Positions 35,087 to 45,448 of a stretch of DNA of 64,000 nt are shown piece after piece. Source of the stretch: Micromonospora echinospora. Lineage in GTDB: Bacteria > Actinomycetota > Actinomycetes > Mycobacteriales > Micromonosporaceae. The stretch spans positions 4,417,001 to 4,481,000 of the forward strand of contig NZ_LT607413.1 of the NCBI RefSeq assembly GCF_900091495.1, read 5' to 3'. The position numbers and the translations under genes are program-made. Within the stretch, counting starts at the first letter, position 1, and every line of letters begins with the position of its first letter. The notes below the pieces were generated by a model. The model ran no database searches and had not been told where the DNA came from. It saw only the letters and a program-made list of their open reading frames with translations.

Positions 35087-36708
35087 TGCTCACCCGGCTC
35101 GCCACCGGCCTGCTGCGGCTACCACCCGCCCGGGCCCGGGTCACCCTCACCCGGGACCTGCCGGTGCGGGCACGTGACGGGGTGATCCTGCGCACCGACC
35201 ACTACGCGCCGCACCCGCCCGCCGTCCCCACCGTGCTGATCCGCACCCCGTACGGGCGCAGCGGGCCGATGCGGCTGCTCGGCCGGCTCGTCGCCGCCCA
35301 CGGCTACCACGTGGTGATCCAGTCCTGCCGGGGCACGTACGGCTCCGGGGGCACCTTCGAACCCCTCGTGCACGAGCGCGCCGACGGCCTCGACACCCTC
35401 GACTGGTTACGCCGGCGACCCTGGTACACCGGCGCGTTCGGCATGTTCGGCGCCAGCTACCAGGGCTTCGTGCAGTGGGCGTTGGCCGCCGAGGCCGGCG
35501 ACGAACTGCGCGCCATGGTCGCCGTGGTCACCGCCTCCACCACCCGCGACTCCACCTACGCGGGGGAGTCGTTCTCCCTGGACACCGTGCTGACCTGGGC
35601 GGAGCTGCTCCAGGCGCAGACCGTGCCCTGGCTGGCGAGGCAGTGGGAACTCAAACGCGGTCAGCCCCGCCTCGCCGCCGCCCTGGCCCACCTGCCGCTG
35701 GCCGAGGCGGACCGGATCGCCACCGGCGCGACCGTCCCGTTCTTCCAGGAGTGGCTGCGCCACCACACCCCCGAGGCGGCGTACTGGCGGGAGCGGGTCT
35801 TCGACGACCGGCTCGCCGAGGTGCGCGCCCCGGTGCTGATGGTCAGTGGCTGGCACGACATCTTCCTGCCCGCCCAGCTCGCCGACCACGCGGTCCTGCG
35901 CGCCGCCGGCACCCCCTGCCGGCTGACCATCGGTCCGTGGACCCACGGCAGCCCCGGACTGCTGCTCGCCGCGCTGCGGGAGGGACTGGACTGGCTGGAC
36001 ACCCACCTCGCCGGCCGTCGCCCCGCCACCGACGTCCCGCCGGTCCGGGTGCACGTCGGTGGGGACGGTGGCGGCTGGCGGGACCTGCCGGACTGGCCGC
36101 CGCCGGTCGGGCGGAGCAGTTGGCACCTGCACCCCGACGCGGCGCTGCGGCCGGAGCCGCCGGCGGAGTCCGCGCCCGACCGGTTCCGGTACGACCCGGC
36201 CGATCCGACCCCGTCGCTGGGCGGGCCGCTGCTGGTCGCGCAACGGGCCGGACCGGTGGACAACCGTCCGGTCGAGGCCCGTTCCGACGTGCTCACGTAC
36301 ACCAGCGCGCCATTGACCGCCCCGCTGGAGGTCGTCGGCCCGGTGTACGCCGAGATGTACGTCCGCAGCGAACTGGCGTACCTCGACGTCTTCGTCCGCC
36401 TGTGCGACGTGGACCCGCGCGGGCGGTCCTGGAACGTCTGCGACGGACTGGTGCGGCTCTGGCCGGGCCGCTTCCCGACCGACGACACCGGCGCGGTCCG
36501 GGTACCGGTGCCGCTCTGGCCCGTGGCGCACCGCTTCGCCCCCGGACACCGGCTGCGGGTGCAGGTCACCGGCGGCGCGCACCCCCGCTACGCCCGTAAT
36601 CCCGGCACCGGCGAGCCGCTCGGCGTGGCCGTCGAGCTGCGGGCCGGGTGGCGGGAGGTGCTGCACGACCCGGCGTACCCGTCGGCGGTGCACCTGCCCG
36701 TGCCGTGA
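35083..36708 (+). CDS. CocE/NonD (X-Pro dipeptidyl-peptidase S15-like) hydrolase
   Basis: A 541-residue alpha/beta hydrolase of the CocE/NonD group. The N-terminal part has RDGVILRTDHYAP and IRTPYGRSGP; the nucleophile Ser lies in FGMFGASYQGFVQWA (GxSYxG), the acid Asp in VSGWHDIFLPAQLADH and the His in IGPWTHGSPG. A helical cap and a C-terminal jelly-roll domain (LLVAQRAGPVDNRPVEARSDVLTYTSAPL onwards) complete the family layout. Members cleave acyl or amide bonds of varied small molecules. Co-translated with marR (ATGA overlap) and next to an efflux-type transporter, which suggests a role in handling a xenobiotic or lipid; this is inference. No signal peptide. Confidence 0.88.
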   Translation: MMLTRLATGLLRLPPARARVTLTRDLPVRARDGVILRTDHYAPHPPAVPTVLIRTPYGRSGPMRLLGRLVAAHGYHVVIQSCRGTYGSGGTFEPLVHERADGLDTLDWLRRRPWYTGAFGMFGASYQGFVQWALAAEAGDELRAMVAVVTASTTRDSTYAGESFSLDTVLTWAELLQAQTVPWLARQWELKRGQPRLAAALAHLPLAEADRIATGATVPFFQEWLRHHTPEAAYWRERVFDDRLAEVRAPVLMVSGWHDIFLPAQLADHAVLRAAGTPCRLTIGPWTHGSPGLLLAALREGLDWLDTHLAGRRPATDVPPVRVHVGGDGGGWRDLPDWPPPVGRSSWHLHPDAALRPEPPAESAPDRFRYDPADPTPSLGGPLLVAQRAGPVDNRPVEARSDVLTYTSAPLTAPLEVVGPVYAEMYVRSELAYLDVFVRLCDVDPRGRSWNVCDGLVRLWPGRFPTDDTGAVRVPVPLWPVAHRFAPGHRLRVQVTGGAHPRYARNPGTGEPLGVAVELRAGWREVLHDPAYPSAVHLPVP

Positions 36709-36714
36709 CGCACG

Positions 36715-36749
36715 CGGTGGCGGCGCCCCCGAGGGGTGCGCCGCCACCG
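36715..36749. terminator. Bidirectional terminator between hydrolase and cold-shock genes
   Basis: Hairpin of 12 + 4 bp with a single bulged T (36715-36730 with 36733-36749) and a 2-nt loop, between convergent stops; the far arm ends 7 nt before the cold-shock gene's stop. Confidence 0.75.
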
Positions 36750-36756
36750 GCACGGT

Positions 36757-36960
36757 CTACAGCGGGCGGACGTTGTCCGCCTGCGGACCCTTCTGACCCT
36801 GGGTCACCTCGAACTCGACCTTCTGTCCCTCGTTCAACTCCCGATAGCCACTCGTCGCGATCGCCGAGTAGTGGACGAAGACGTCCGGGCCTCCGCCGTC
36901 CTGCTCGATGAAGCCGAAGCCCTTTTCCGAGTTGAACCACTTGACCGTGCCGGTTGCCAT
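36757..36960 (-). CDS. Cold-shock protein
   Basis: A 67-residue CspA-type single-stranded nucleic-acid-binding protein. The RNP motifs are complete: [12 protein letters not shown] (RNP1) and DVFVHYSAI (RNP2), followed by the usual [23 protein letters not shown] ending. It acts as an RNA chaperone. ATG at 36960 has GGGAGAG just upstream on the minus strand. Single gene with its own terminator. Confidence 0.97.
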   Translation of the reverse strand: MATGTVKWFNSEKGFGFIEQDGGGPDVFVHYSAIATSGYRELNEGQKVEFEVTQGQKGPQADNVRPL

Positions 36961-37109
36961 GCATCTCTCCCTGTTGCCATGGGAGACCACCGGCGTTCGG
37001 CCGATGATCGCCCTGTACCACCCCGACAGTAACCGGCCGGGCCATCGTCCGCTGGCCGAAGTGCCGTGTCGGCGAGGCGAAAGCCCCCCGGGGTCGTCAG
37101 GATGACGGC

Positions 37110-37817
37110 ATGCTTGCCGAAATGGACGGCCCGACGCGCGACGCCGCCGCCGCACTGCGGCGGGAGATCGGCGCGCCCGGTGGCGGCCCCGACCGGCTGC
37201 GGTTGCTGCCGACCCCGCTGGTGCCCGAGGTGCGACTGCACGTCGCCGAGGACGCCATCCTCTGGTGGGCCCGGATGGAGGCCGACGCCGGGCACCGGCT
37301 GCCCGCCCCCTACTGGGCCTCGGCCTGGGCGGGAGGCCAGGCGCTGGCCCGCTACCTGCTGGACCATCCCCGGGTCGCGGCCGGACGCCGGGTGCTCGAC
37401 CTCGCGACCGGCTCGGGGCTGGTGGCCATCGCCGCCGCCCTGACCGGAGCGGCACGGGTACAGGCCAGCGACATCGACCCGTACGCGGTGGCCGCCGTCG
37501 GCCTCAACGCCGACGCCAACCGGGTCGCCGTCGACGCCACCGCCACCGACCTGCTCGACACCGACGGCGGTGACGTCGACCTGCTGCTTGCCGGGGACGT
37601 GTTCTACGACCGGCCGATGGCCGACCGGGTGCTGCCCTTCCTGGAACGGGTCGCCGGCCGGGGCGTGGACGTGCTGGTCGGCGACCCGGGGCGGGGGTAC
37701 CTGCCGGAGGAACGGCTGGAGCCGGTCGCCGTCTACCGGGTGCCCAGCACCGAACCGGCCGTCGAGTCGTCGGTGCGCCAGGTACGCATCATGCGTCCGC
37801 GCCGCCGTCCCGGATGA
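37110..37817 (+). CDS. Class I methyltransferase (ETFB-lysine/nicotinamide N-methyltransferase-like)
   Basis: A 235-residue SAM-dependent methyltransferase. Motif I is [20 protein letters not shown] (residues about 92-111), followed by [21 protein letters not shown] and the catalytic-region pattern [21 protein letters not shown]. The preceding [21 protein letters not shown] is typical of the family including ETF-beta lysine methyltransferase and nicotinamide N-methyltransferase-like proteins. The target may be a protein lysine, not proven. ATG at 37110 with AGGATGA upstream. Confidence 0.88.
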   Translation: MLAEMDGPTRDAAAALRREIGAPGGGPDRLRLLPTPLVPEVRLHVAEDAILWWARMEADAGHRLPAPYWASAWAGGQALARYLLDHPRVAAGRRVLDLATGSGLVAIAAALTGAARVQASDIDPYAVAAVGLNADANRVAVDATATDLLDTDGGDVDLLLAGDVFYDRPMADRVLPFLERVAGRGVDVLVGDPGRGYLPEERLEPVAVYRVPSTEPAVESSVRQVRIMRPRRRPG

Positions 37818-37897
37818 CCCCCGACCCCGGGGGCTCCGGGTCGTTCTCAGGGAAAAGCCGGGGCCAAAGCCCCATGTGTACGGTGGCCGCCCCGGCA

Positions 37898-37903
37898 TAG
37901 CCT
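37898..37903 (+). promoter_or_regulatory. -10 hexamer of the DedA gene (leaderless)
   Basis: TAGCCT 7 nt before ATG at 37911; no Shine-Dalgarno between. Confidence 0.5.
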
Positions 37904-37910
37904 CATCGGC

Positions 37911-38531
37911 ATGACGGAATGGCTGACCCAGATCGGAGAGCTCCCCACCCTGCTGCTGATGGGGGTGCTCGGGATGGTCATGCTCTTCGACGCCATCCCG
38001 CTGCTCGGCGTGCTCGTCCCCGGGGACGTGGCGGTGCTCGCGGCGGTCGGGGTGGGTCAGCCGGCCGCGACGTTCGCCTCCTTCGCCGCCGTCGTCGGGG
38101 GCTGCCTGGCCGGCTGGTCGGCGAGCTTCCTGGTCGGCCGCCACTACGGCGGTCGGCTGCGCGCCAGCCGGGTCGGGGACTGGATCGGGGAGGACCGCTG
38201 GGCGGCCGCCGAGGGCATCCTGCACCGGGGCGGCGGGCGGATGGTGCTGGTCGCGCCGTTCCTGCCGGTGTTCAACGCGCTGCTGCCGCTGGCGGCCGGC
38301 GGGCTGCGCATGCCGTACCGGCGCTTCGTGGCCTGCGCCGCCTCCGGGGCGGTGCTCTGGGCGGGCCTCTACGTCGTGCTGGGCTCGCTGGCGCGGTCGC
38401 TCGGCGGCCTGCTGCCGGGAGAGTCCGCCACCTGGGGCACCCTGGGGTTCGGCATGCTCTTCGGCATGGTGGTCCTGCTGGCCAGCCGGCGCCGGCTGCG
38501 CGCCGCGGCCGTGGCCGCCGACGCGTCGTAG
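37911..38531 (+). CDS. DedA family membrane protein
   Basis: A 206-residue membrane protein of the DedA family (polyprenyl-phosphate or phospholipid flippase-like). Seen are LLGVLVPGDVAVLAAVGVGQ, GCLAGWSASFLVGRHYGGRLRAS, the family Arg region (here GGRMVLVAPFLPVFNALLPLAAGGLRMPYRRF) and two late helices. It is the second DedA protein in the window; unlike the fusion at 28140 it is free-standing. In the usual F.xRF.P.xR motif the first Arg is replaced (VAPFLPVFN), which may affect function. Confidence 0.88.
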   Translation: MTEWLTQIGELPTLLLMGVLGMVMLFDAIPLLGVLVPGDVAVLAAVGVGQPAATFASFAAVVGGCLAGWSASFLVGRHYGGRLRASRVGDWIGEDRWAAAEGILHRGGGRMVLVAPFLPVFNALLPLAAGGLRMPYRRFVACAASGAVLWAGLYVVLGSLARSLGGLLPGESATWGTLGFGMLFGMVVLLASRRRLRAAAVAADAS

Positions 38532-38779
38532 CGGAACGGAACCGGGCGGCGCCGATCCGGGGGCACGACCGTCGCACCACCGTCCTGGCGTTCCGGCAGC
38601 TCGCGGCGACGGTCGCCCGTCGCCTGTACGCCGTCCCCGCCCCGTCGGCTGGTGGACCGGACCAGTTCCTCACCCGGCGTGACCGCAGGCTGGCGCCCGC
38701 CCCACCTCCGTCCATCCTTTGCTCTGCACCCCTGGACGCACCAGGCACGCACGGTGAGCGGCAGTTTCCCGCCACCGAC
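38532..38779. other. Intergenic stretch without recognised content
   Basis: About 250 bp between the convergent DedA and zinc-ribbon-like genes. I see no gene, strong hairpin or promoter in it. Confidence 0.5.
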
Positions 38780-38983
38780 CTACTCCTCGGTGGTGTCCAG
38801 CAGGTCGAGCAGGGTCGGCCCGTCGGGCTGTTCCGACCGGGGCATGGGGATGTGCGGTGGGAGGAGTCCGAGTTGCCGGGCGCAACTCTCGCCGTAGCCG
38901 TCGTACAGGCGGCCCTTGGCCACCGGGTGTCGGCAGCGGCGGCATCGGACGGGCGGTGGATCGGGCAGTAGTGGTTCGATCAT
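38780..38983 (-). CDS. Small Cys-rich protein (DUF6011-like)
   Basis: A 67-residue protein with CRRCRHPVAKGRLYDGYGESC in the middle, that is a CxxC and a further Cys about 15 residues later, as in a short zinc ribbon or knuckle. The pattern RxxxGxxCA resembles the DUF6011 family of small actinobacterial proteins often linked to phage or DNA functions; function unknown. The acidic tail (LLDLLDTTEE) is not conserved. ATG at 38983 gives the best N-terminus. Confidence 0.6.
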   Translation of the reverse strand: MIEPLLPDPPPVRCRRCRHPVAKGRLYDGYGESCARQLGLLPPHIPMPRSEQPDGPTLLDLLDTTEE

Positions 38984-39067
38984 GGGGCGGTGGTCTCCTG
39001 TGCGATGTGCGGGAGCCCGGGAGTCGACGACGGCCGACCCCCGGGCCTCCTCGCCACGAAGGGCGGT

Positions 39068-39721
39068 CTACCAGCCGCGCGCCCGCCACTGCGGCACCGC
39101 CGGGCGCTCCGCGCCGAGCGTGGAGTCCTTGCCGTGACCCGGGTAGAACCAGGTGTCGTCGGGCAGCCGGTCGAACAGTTTGTGCTCGACGTCGTCGATG
39201 AGCGAGGCGAACCGATCCGGGTCCTTGTCCGTGTTCCCGACCCCGCCGGGGAACAACGAGTCCCCGGTGAGGAGGTGCGGGGTGCCGGCTGGGTCCCGGT
39301 AGAGCAGGGCGATCGAGCCGGGGGTGTGTCCGACGATGTGGATCACCTCCAGCGCGCAGTCGCCGACCGGGACGGTGTCGCCGTCGGTCAGCGTCTCCGA
39401 CGGGATCGGCAGCCCCTCGGCGTCGTCCGCGTGCACCAGCGACCGGGCGCCGGTGGCCGCGACCACCTCCTCCAGGGCCACCCAGTGGTCCATGTGCCGG
39501 TGGGTGGTGACCACGGCGGTCAGGCCGGCGTCGCCGACCAGGTCGAGCAGGCGGGGCGCCTCGTTGGCGGCGTCGACGAGCACCTGTTCGCCGGTGGCCC
39601 GGCACCGCAGCAGGTAGGCGTTGTTGTCCATCGGTCCCACCGACAGCTTGGTGATGGTGAGCCGGTCGAGTTCGCGCACGGCAGGGGGGCCGCCGGGGGT
39701 GACGTCTCCGCGGTAGGTCAT
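39068..39721 (-). CDS. MBL-fold metallo-hydrolase (glyoxalase II-like)
   Basis: A 217-residue metallo-beta-lactamase-fold hydrolase. Metal-binding residues are THRHMDHW (HxHxDH), His in IVGHTPGS, Asp in LTGDSLFPGG and His in YPGHGKDST. The layout is that of hydroxyacylglutathione hydrolase-like thioesterases. In actinobacteria these act on mycothiol esters or related thioesters. It starts 7 nt after the stop of a maleylpyruvate-isomerase-type mycothiol enzyme on the same strand, which supports a thiol-linked detoxification or catabolic role. Confidence 0.9.
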   Translation of the reverse strand: MTYRGDVTPGGPPAVRELDRLTITKLSVGPMDNNAYLLRCRATGEQVLVDAANEAPRLLDLVGDAGLTAVVTTHRHMDHWVALEEVVAATGARSLVHADDAEGLPIPSETLTDGDTVPVGDCALEVIHIVGHTPGSIALLYRDPAGTPHLLTGDSLFPGGVGNTDKDPDRFASLIDDVEHKLFDRLPDDTWFYPGHGKDSTLGAERPAVPQWRARGW

Positions 39722-39728
39722 CGGTCTT

Positions 39729-40442
39729 CTACATCCATTCGGGTGGTTGCGGGAGGGCGCCGTCGGGGACGACGGTGAGCGTCCGACCCTCGGAGCGGCC
39801 GGTGAGCCAGGCGGCCAGCTCGGCAGCGGGGCCGGTGATCGTCGGGGCGTGCTCGGGGGCGCCGACCGTCAGCTGGTGTCGGGCGCCGTCGAAGCGCAGC
39901 ACCATGGCCGGCGCGTCGGGCCGGTCGGCCAGCCCGGCGGTCACCTCGTGCAGCAGCCGGTGGGCGAAGGGTTCCGACCAGTCGGCGGGACGGTAGTCGG
40001 CGGCGAGGTCGACGTGGTGCACCTCGATCTCCCGCAGCCGACCCCAGACGAGGGTGGCCGCCGGCAGCGGGCCGCGTCGCCCCCGTACGGTGGCGGCCCA
40101 CGCCTCGACCGGCATGGCGGCGACCGCCCCGGCGAACCGGTCGGCGCAGCGGCGCAGGTCGTCCAGGTGCGCCTCGGGCGGGCGGGTCGCGCCGGTGGCG
40201 ATGTCCGTCTCCCGGGCGGTCGCGCTGGCGTACATCGGGACGTGCTCGCCGGTGCGGGCGGCGGTGAGCAGGTTGACCAGCCCGTCGGCGTTGCGGGCCA
40301 GGTGGGCCAGGACGTGACCCCGCGTCCAGCCGGGCAGCAGCGACGCCGCGGCGAGATCGGCGGCGTCGAAGCGCGCGGCGGTGCGGAGCAGGCGGTCCGT
40401 GGCGGCGTCCACCTCGCCGGAGAGCAGAAGCGGATCGGTCAC
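39729..40442 (-). CDS. Maleylpyruvate isomerase family mycothiol-dependent enzyme
   Basis: A 237-residue protein of the DinB-like, mycothiol-dependent family. The N-terminal four-helix domain holds the metal ligands: His in LPGWTRGHVLAHLARNADG, Glu in WGRLREIEVHHVDL and His in that same stretch. The C-terminal part (about 165-237) is the small SCP2-like lobe (VLRFDGARHQLTV, GPAAELAAWLTGR). Members transfer or use mycothiol; substrate not known. GTG at 40442 has a -10 TAGGGT 6 nt upstream. First of two genes with the MBL hydrolase. Confidence 0.88.
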   Translation of the reverse strand: MTDPLLLSGEVDAATDRLLRTAARFDAADLAAASLLPGWTRGHVLAHLARNADGLVNLLTAARTGEHVPMYASATARETDIATGATRPPEAHLDDLRRCADRFAGAVAAMPVEAWAATVRGRRGPLPAATLVWGRLREIEVHHVDLAADYRPADWSEPFAHRLLHEVTAGLADRPDAPAMVLRFDGARHQLTVGAPEHAPTITGPAAELAAWLTGRSEGRTLTVVPDGALPQPPEWM

Positions 40443-40448
40443 CTGGCG

Positions 40449-40454
40449 ACCCTA
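40449..40454 (-). promoter_or_regulatory. -10 hexamer of the isomerase-hydrolase operon (leaderless)
   Basis: TAGGGT on the minus strand (within GATAGGGT), 6 nt before GTG at 40442. Confidence 0.55.
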
Positions 40455-40605
40455 TCCCGGGTGGTGGCGGCGTGCCGGCGGAAATCGGTTTCGGCGTGTC
40501 GGTGGGCCACCTACCGTCGACGTCGACGCGGGCAACGGCTTGGACGGGGGTGTTTTCGCTGGCCGCGTGCCCGTCGATCACTCGCTTGCAACCGATGGGA
40601 ATGCC

Positions 40606-41652
40606 ATGACGATCGATCTCACCGCCCTTGGCTGGGACGCCGCCCGTGCGGCGGCCGTCCGGCGCGGGCAGCGTCCCGGCCGGGTGGCCCGGGTCGACCG
40701 GGGGGTCTGCACGGTGCTGTGCGCCGAGGGGCCGGTCCGGGCGAGTCTGGGCGGTGCGGTCCTGGCCGCGGCGGCACGTGACCTGACCAGCCTGCCCTGT
40801 GCCGGCGACTGGGTGCTGCTGGGCACCTGGCCGGACGGCCCGGTCACGGTGGAGAAGGTGTTGCCCCGCCGGACGGCGCTCGTCCGGCGCACCGCCGGCC
40901 GGGACGCCAGCGGGCAGGTGCTGGCGGCGAACCTGGACGCCGTGGCGGTGGTCGAGCCGGTGCACCCCGAGCCGGACGTCGCCCGGATGGAGCGACTGCT
41001 CTCCCTGGTGCACGCCTCCGGTGCCCGGCCGCTGGTCGTGCTGAGCAAGGCCGACCTCGCGGCGGACGCGGCGGCGGTGGCCCGCCAACTGGCCCGGGTC
41101 GCCCCGGGTGTGCCGGTGCTGCCGGTCAGCGCGGAGGGCGGGGCGGGGCTGGACCCCCTGCGCGCCGAGGTCGTCCCGGGACGGACGCTCGGACTGCTCG
41201 GGATCTCCGGCGCGGGCAAGTCGAGCCTGGTCAACGCGCTGGCCGGGGCGGTGGTGATGCCGACCCAGGCGATCCGGCGGGTCGACGGGAAGGGGCGGCA
41301 CACCACCACCTGGCGGGCGCTGGTGCCGATCCCCGGTGGCGGCGCGGTCCTGGACACCCCGGGCGTGCGGGCGGTCGGGTTGCTGGACGGTGCCGACGGC
41401 CTGGACCGGGCGTTCGCCGACGTCACGGCGCTCGCCTCGACGTGCCGGTTCACCGACTGTGGGCACGCGGTCGAGCCGGGGTGCGCGGTCCGGGCGGCGC
41501 TGGAGAGCGGTGAGCTGACCGCGCGGCGCTGGGAGAGTTGGCGCAAGCTCCAACGGGAGTTGACCGTCGAGAGCCGGCGTCGGGAGGCCCGGCTGGCCGC
41601 CGAGCGGCGGGGCGGCTGGCGGCGCGGGCGGCGGCACAGCGCCCGGCCCTGA
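40606..41652 (+). CDS. rsgA: Ribosome small-subunit GTPase RsgA
   Basis: A 348-residue circularly permuted GTPase that acts late in 30S maturation. The N-terminal OB fold (about 20-85) is followed by G4 [11 protein letters not shown], then G1 [18 protein letters not shown]2 region GKGRHTTTW and G3 DTPGVR, the permuted order that identifies the family. The C-terminal zinc site reads [18 protein letters not shown] (Cys, Cys, His, Cys). The basic tail is longer than usual ([12 protein letters not shown]). ATG at 40606 is used; upstream in-frame codons lack similarity. Confidence 0.95.
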   Translation: MTIDLTALGWDAARAAAVRRGQRPGRVARVDRGVCTVLCAEGPVRASLGGAVLAAAARDLTSLPCAGDWVLLGTWPDGPVTVEKVLPRRTALVRRTAGRDASGQVLAANLDAVAVVEPVHPEPDVARMERLLSLVHASGARPLVVLSKADLAADAAAVARQLARVAPGVPVLPVSAEGGAGLDPLRAEVVPGRTLGLLGISGAGKSSLVNALAGAVVMPTQAIRRVDGKGRHTTTWRALVPIPGGGAVLDTPGVRAVGLLDGADGLDRAFADVTALASTCRFTDCGHAVEPGCAVRAALESGELTARRWESWRKLQRELTVESRRREARLAAERRGGWRRGRRHSARP

Positions 41653-41739
41653 GCGCGGCCCCGGGCGGTCGCCCGGCCGGGTACAGGCCGGCTGAGCTGG
41701 GGGAATGCGTCGGCGCGGGAAACTGTCGTACCCCGGGGC

Positions 41740-41745
41740 TAGAGT
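41740..41745 (+). promoter_or_regulatory. -10 hexamer of uvrA
   Basis: TAGAGT about 95 nt before the uvrA start, so this mRNA has a leader, unlike uvrB and uvrC. No SOS box was recognised nearby. Confidence 0.5.
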
Positions 41746-41840
41746 TGCCGGGGCGCTCTTCCTGCGCCGACCAACCGCTCGGATCACTATCAGAGCGGTA
41801 CAGATCGCCTCATCTTCCTCAAGCCTGGAGTACTCGGACA

Positions 41841-44780
<2,940 letters not shown>

Positions 44781-44896
44781 CGTGAGCGGGGTGTCGCCCC
44801 GGGCGGTGGTTGAACCGTCCGGCACAGTGGTTCGTGTCTTCCTGGTGTGACCGCGGATCATGGAAGGCGGCACGGAGTGCGAGAGAGAGGTTGGGC

Positions 44897-45379
44897 ATGA
44901 GTGACGACAACGGGCTGACCGGGCCGGCCACCCGCCGCACCCTGCTCGCCGGGGCCGGCGCGGTCGGCGCGGCGGTCGTCCTGACCGCGTGCGGTGGGGA
45001 CGACGAGCCGACGGGTTCCGGCTCCGCCGCCCCGACCAGCGGCGGTCCGGGCGTGTCGCCCAGCGCGGACGCGGGCGGCGACCGGGGTGCGGCCGACGCC
45101 ATCGTCGGCACCGCCGACGTCCCGGTCGGTGGCGGGGTCATCTTCGCCAACAAGGGTGTGGTGGTGACCCAGCCCAGCGCCGGGGTGTTCAAGGGGTTCA
45201 GCCCGATCTGCACCCACCAGAAGTGCCCGGTGTCGAAGATCGACGGCGGCACGATCATCTGCACCTGCCACAACAGCAGGTTCTCCATCGAGGACGGCTC
45301 GGTGAAGGGCGGCCCGGCCAAGCAGCCGCTGCCGGCGAAGGAGATCGTCGTCGACGGCGACCAGATCCGCCTGGCCTGA
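44897..45379 (+). CDS. Rieske 2Fe-2S lipoprotein (Tat type)
   Basis: A 160-residue exported iron-sulfur protein. The head ATRRTLLAGAGAVGAAVVLTAC combines a twin-arginine motif with a lipobox (LTAC), so it is probably exported folded and then lipidated. After a Gly/Ser/Pro linker the Rieske domain (about 70-160) has CTHQKC and CTCHNSRF, giving the two Cys and two His cluster ligands. Its partner is unknown; no cytochrome or oxygenase gene is next to it, so an electron-transfer role at the cell surface is all that can be said. ATG at 44897 preceded by AGAGAGAGG. Confidence 0.9.
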   Translation: MSDDNGLTGPATRRTLLAGAGAVGAAVVLTACGGDDEPTGSGSAAPTSGGPGVSPSADAGGDRGAADAIVGTADVPVGGGVIFANKGVVVTQPSAGVFKGFSPICTHQKCPVSKIDGGTIICTCHNSRFSIEDGSVKGGPAKQPLPAKEIVVDGDQIRLA

Positions 45380-45389
45380 CCATGACACC

Positions 45390-45425
45390 GGCGTGGCCGG
45401 CACGGTCTCCCGTGCCGGCCACGCC
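45390..45425. terminator. Bidirectional terminator between Rieske and acylase genes
   Basis: Perfect 16-bp stem (45390-45405 with 45410-45425) with loop TCTC, between convergent stops. Confidence 0.88.
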
Positions 45426-45448
45426 GTTTCACGTCCGTCCGGGGCGGG

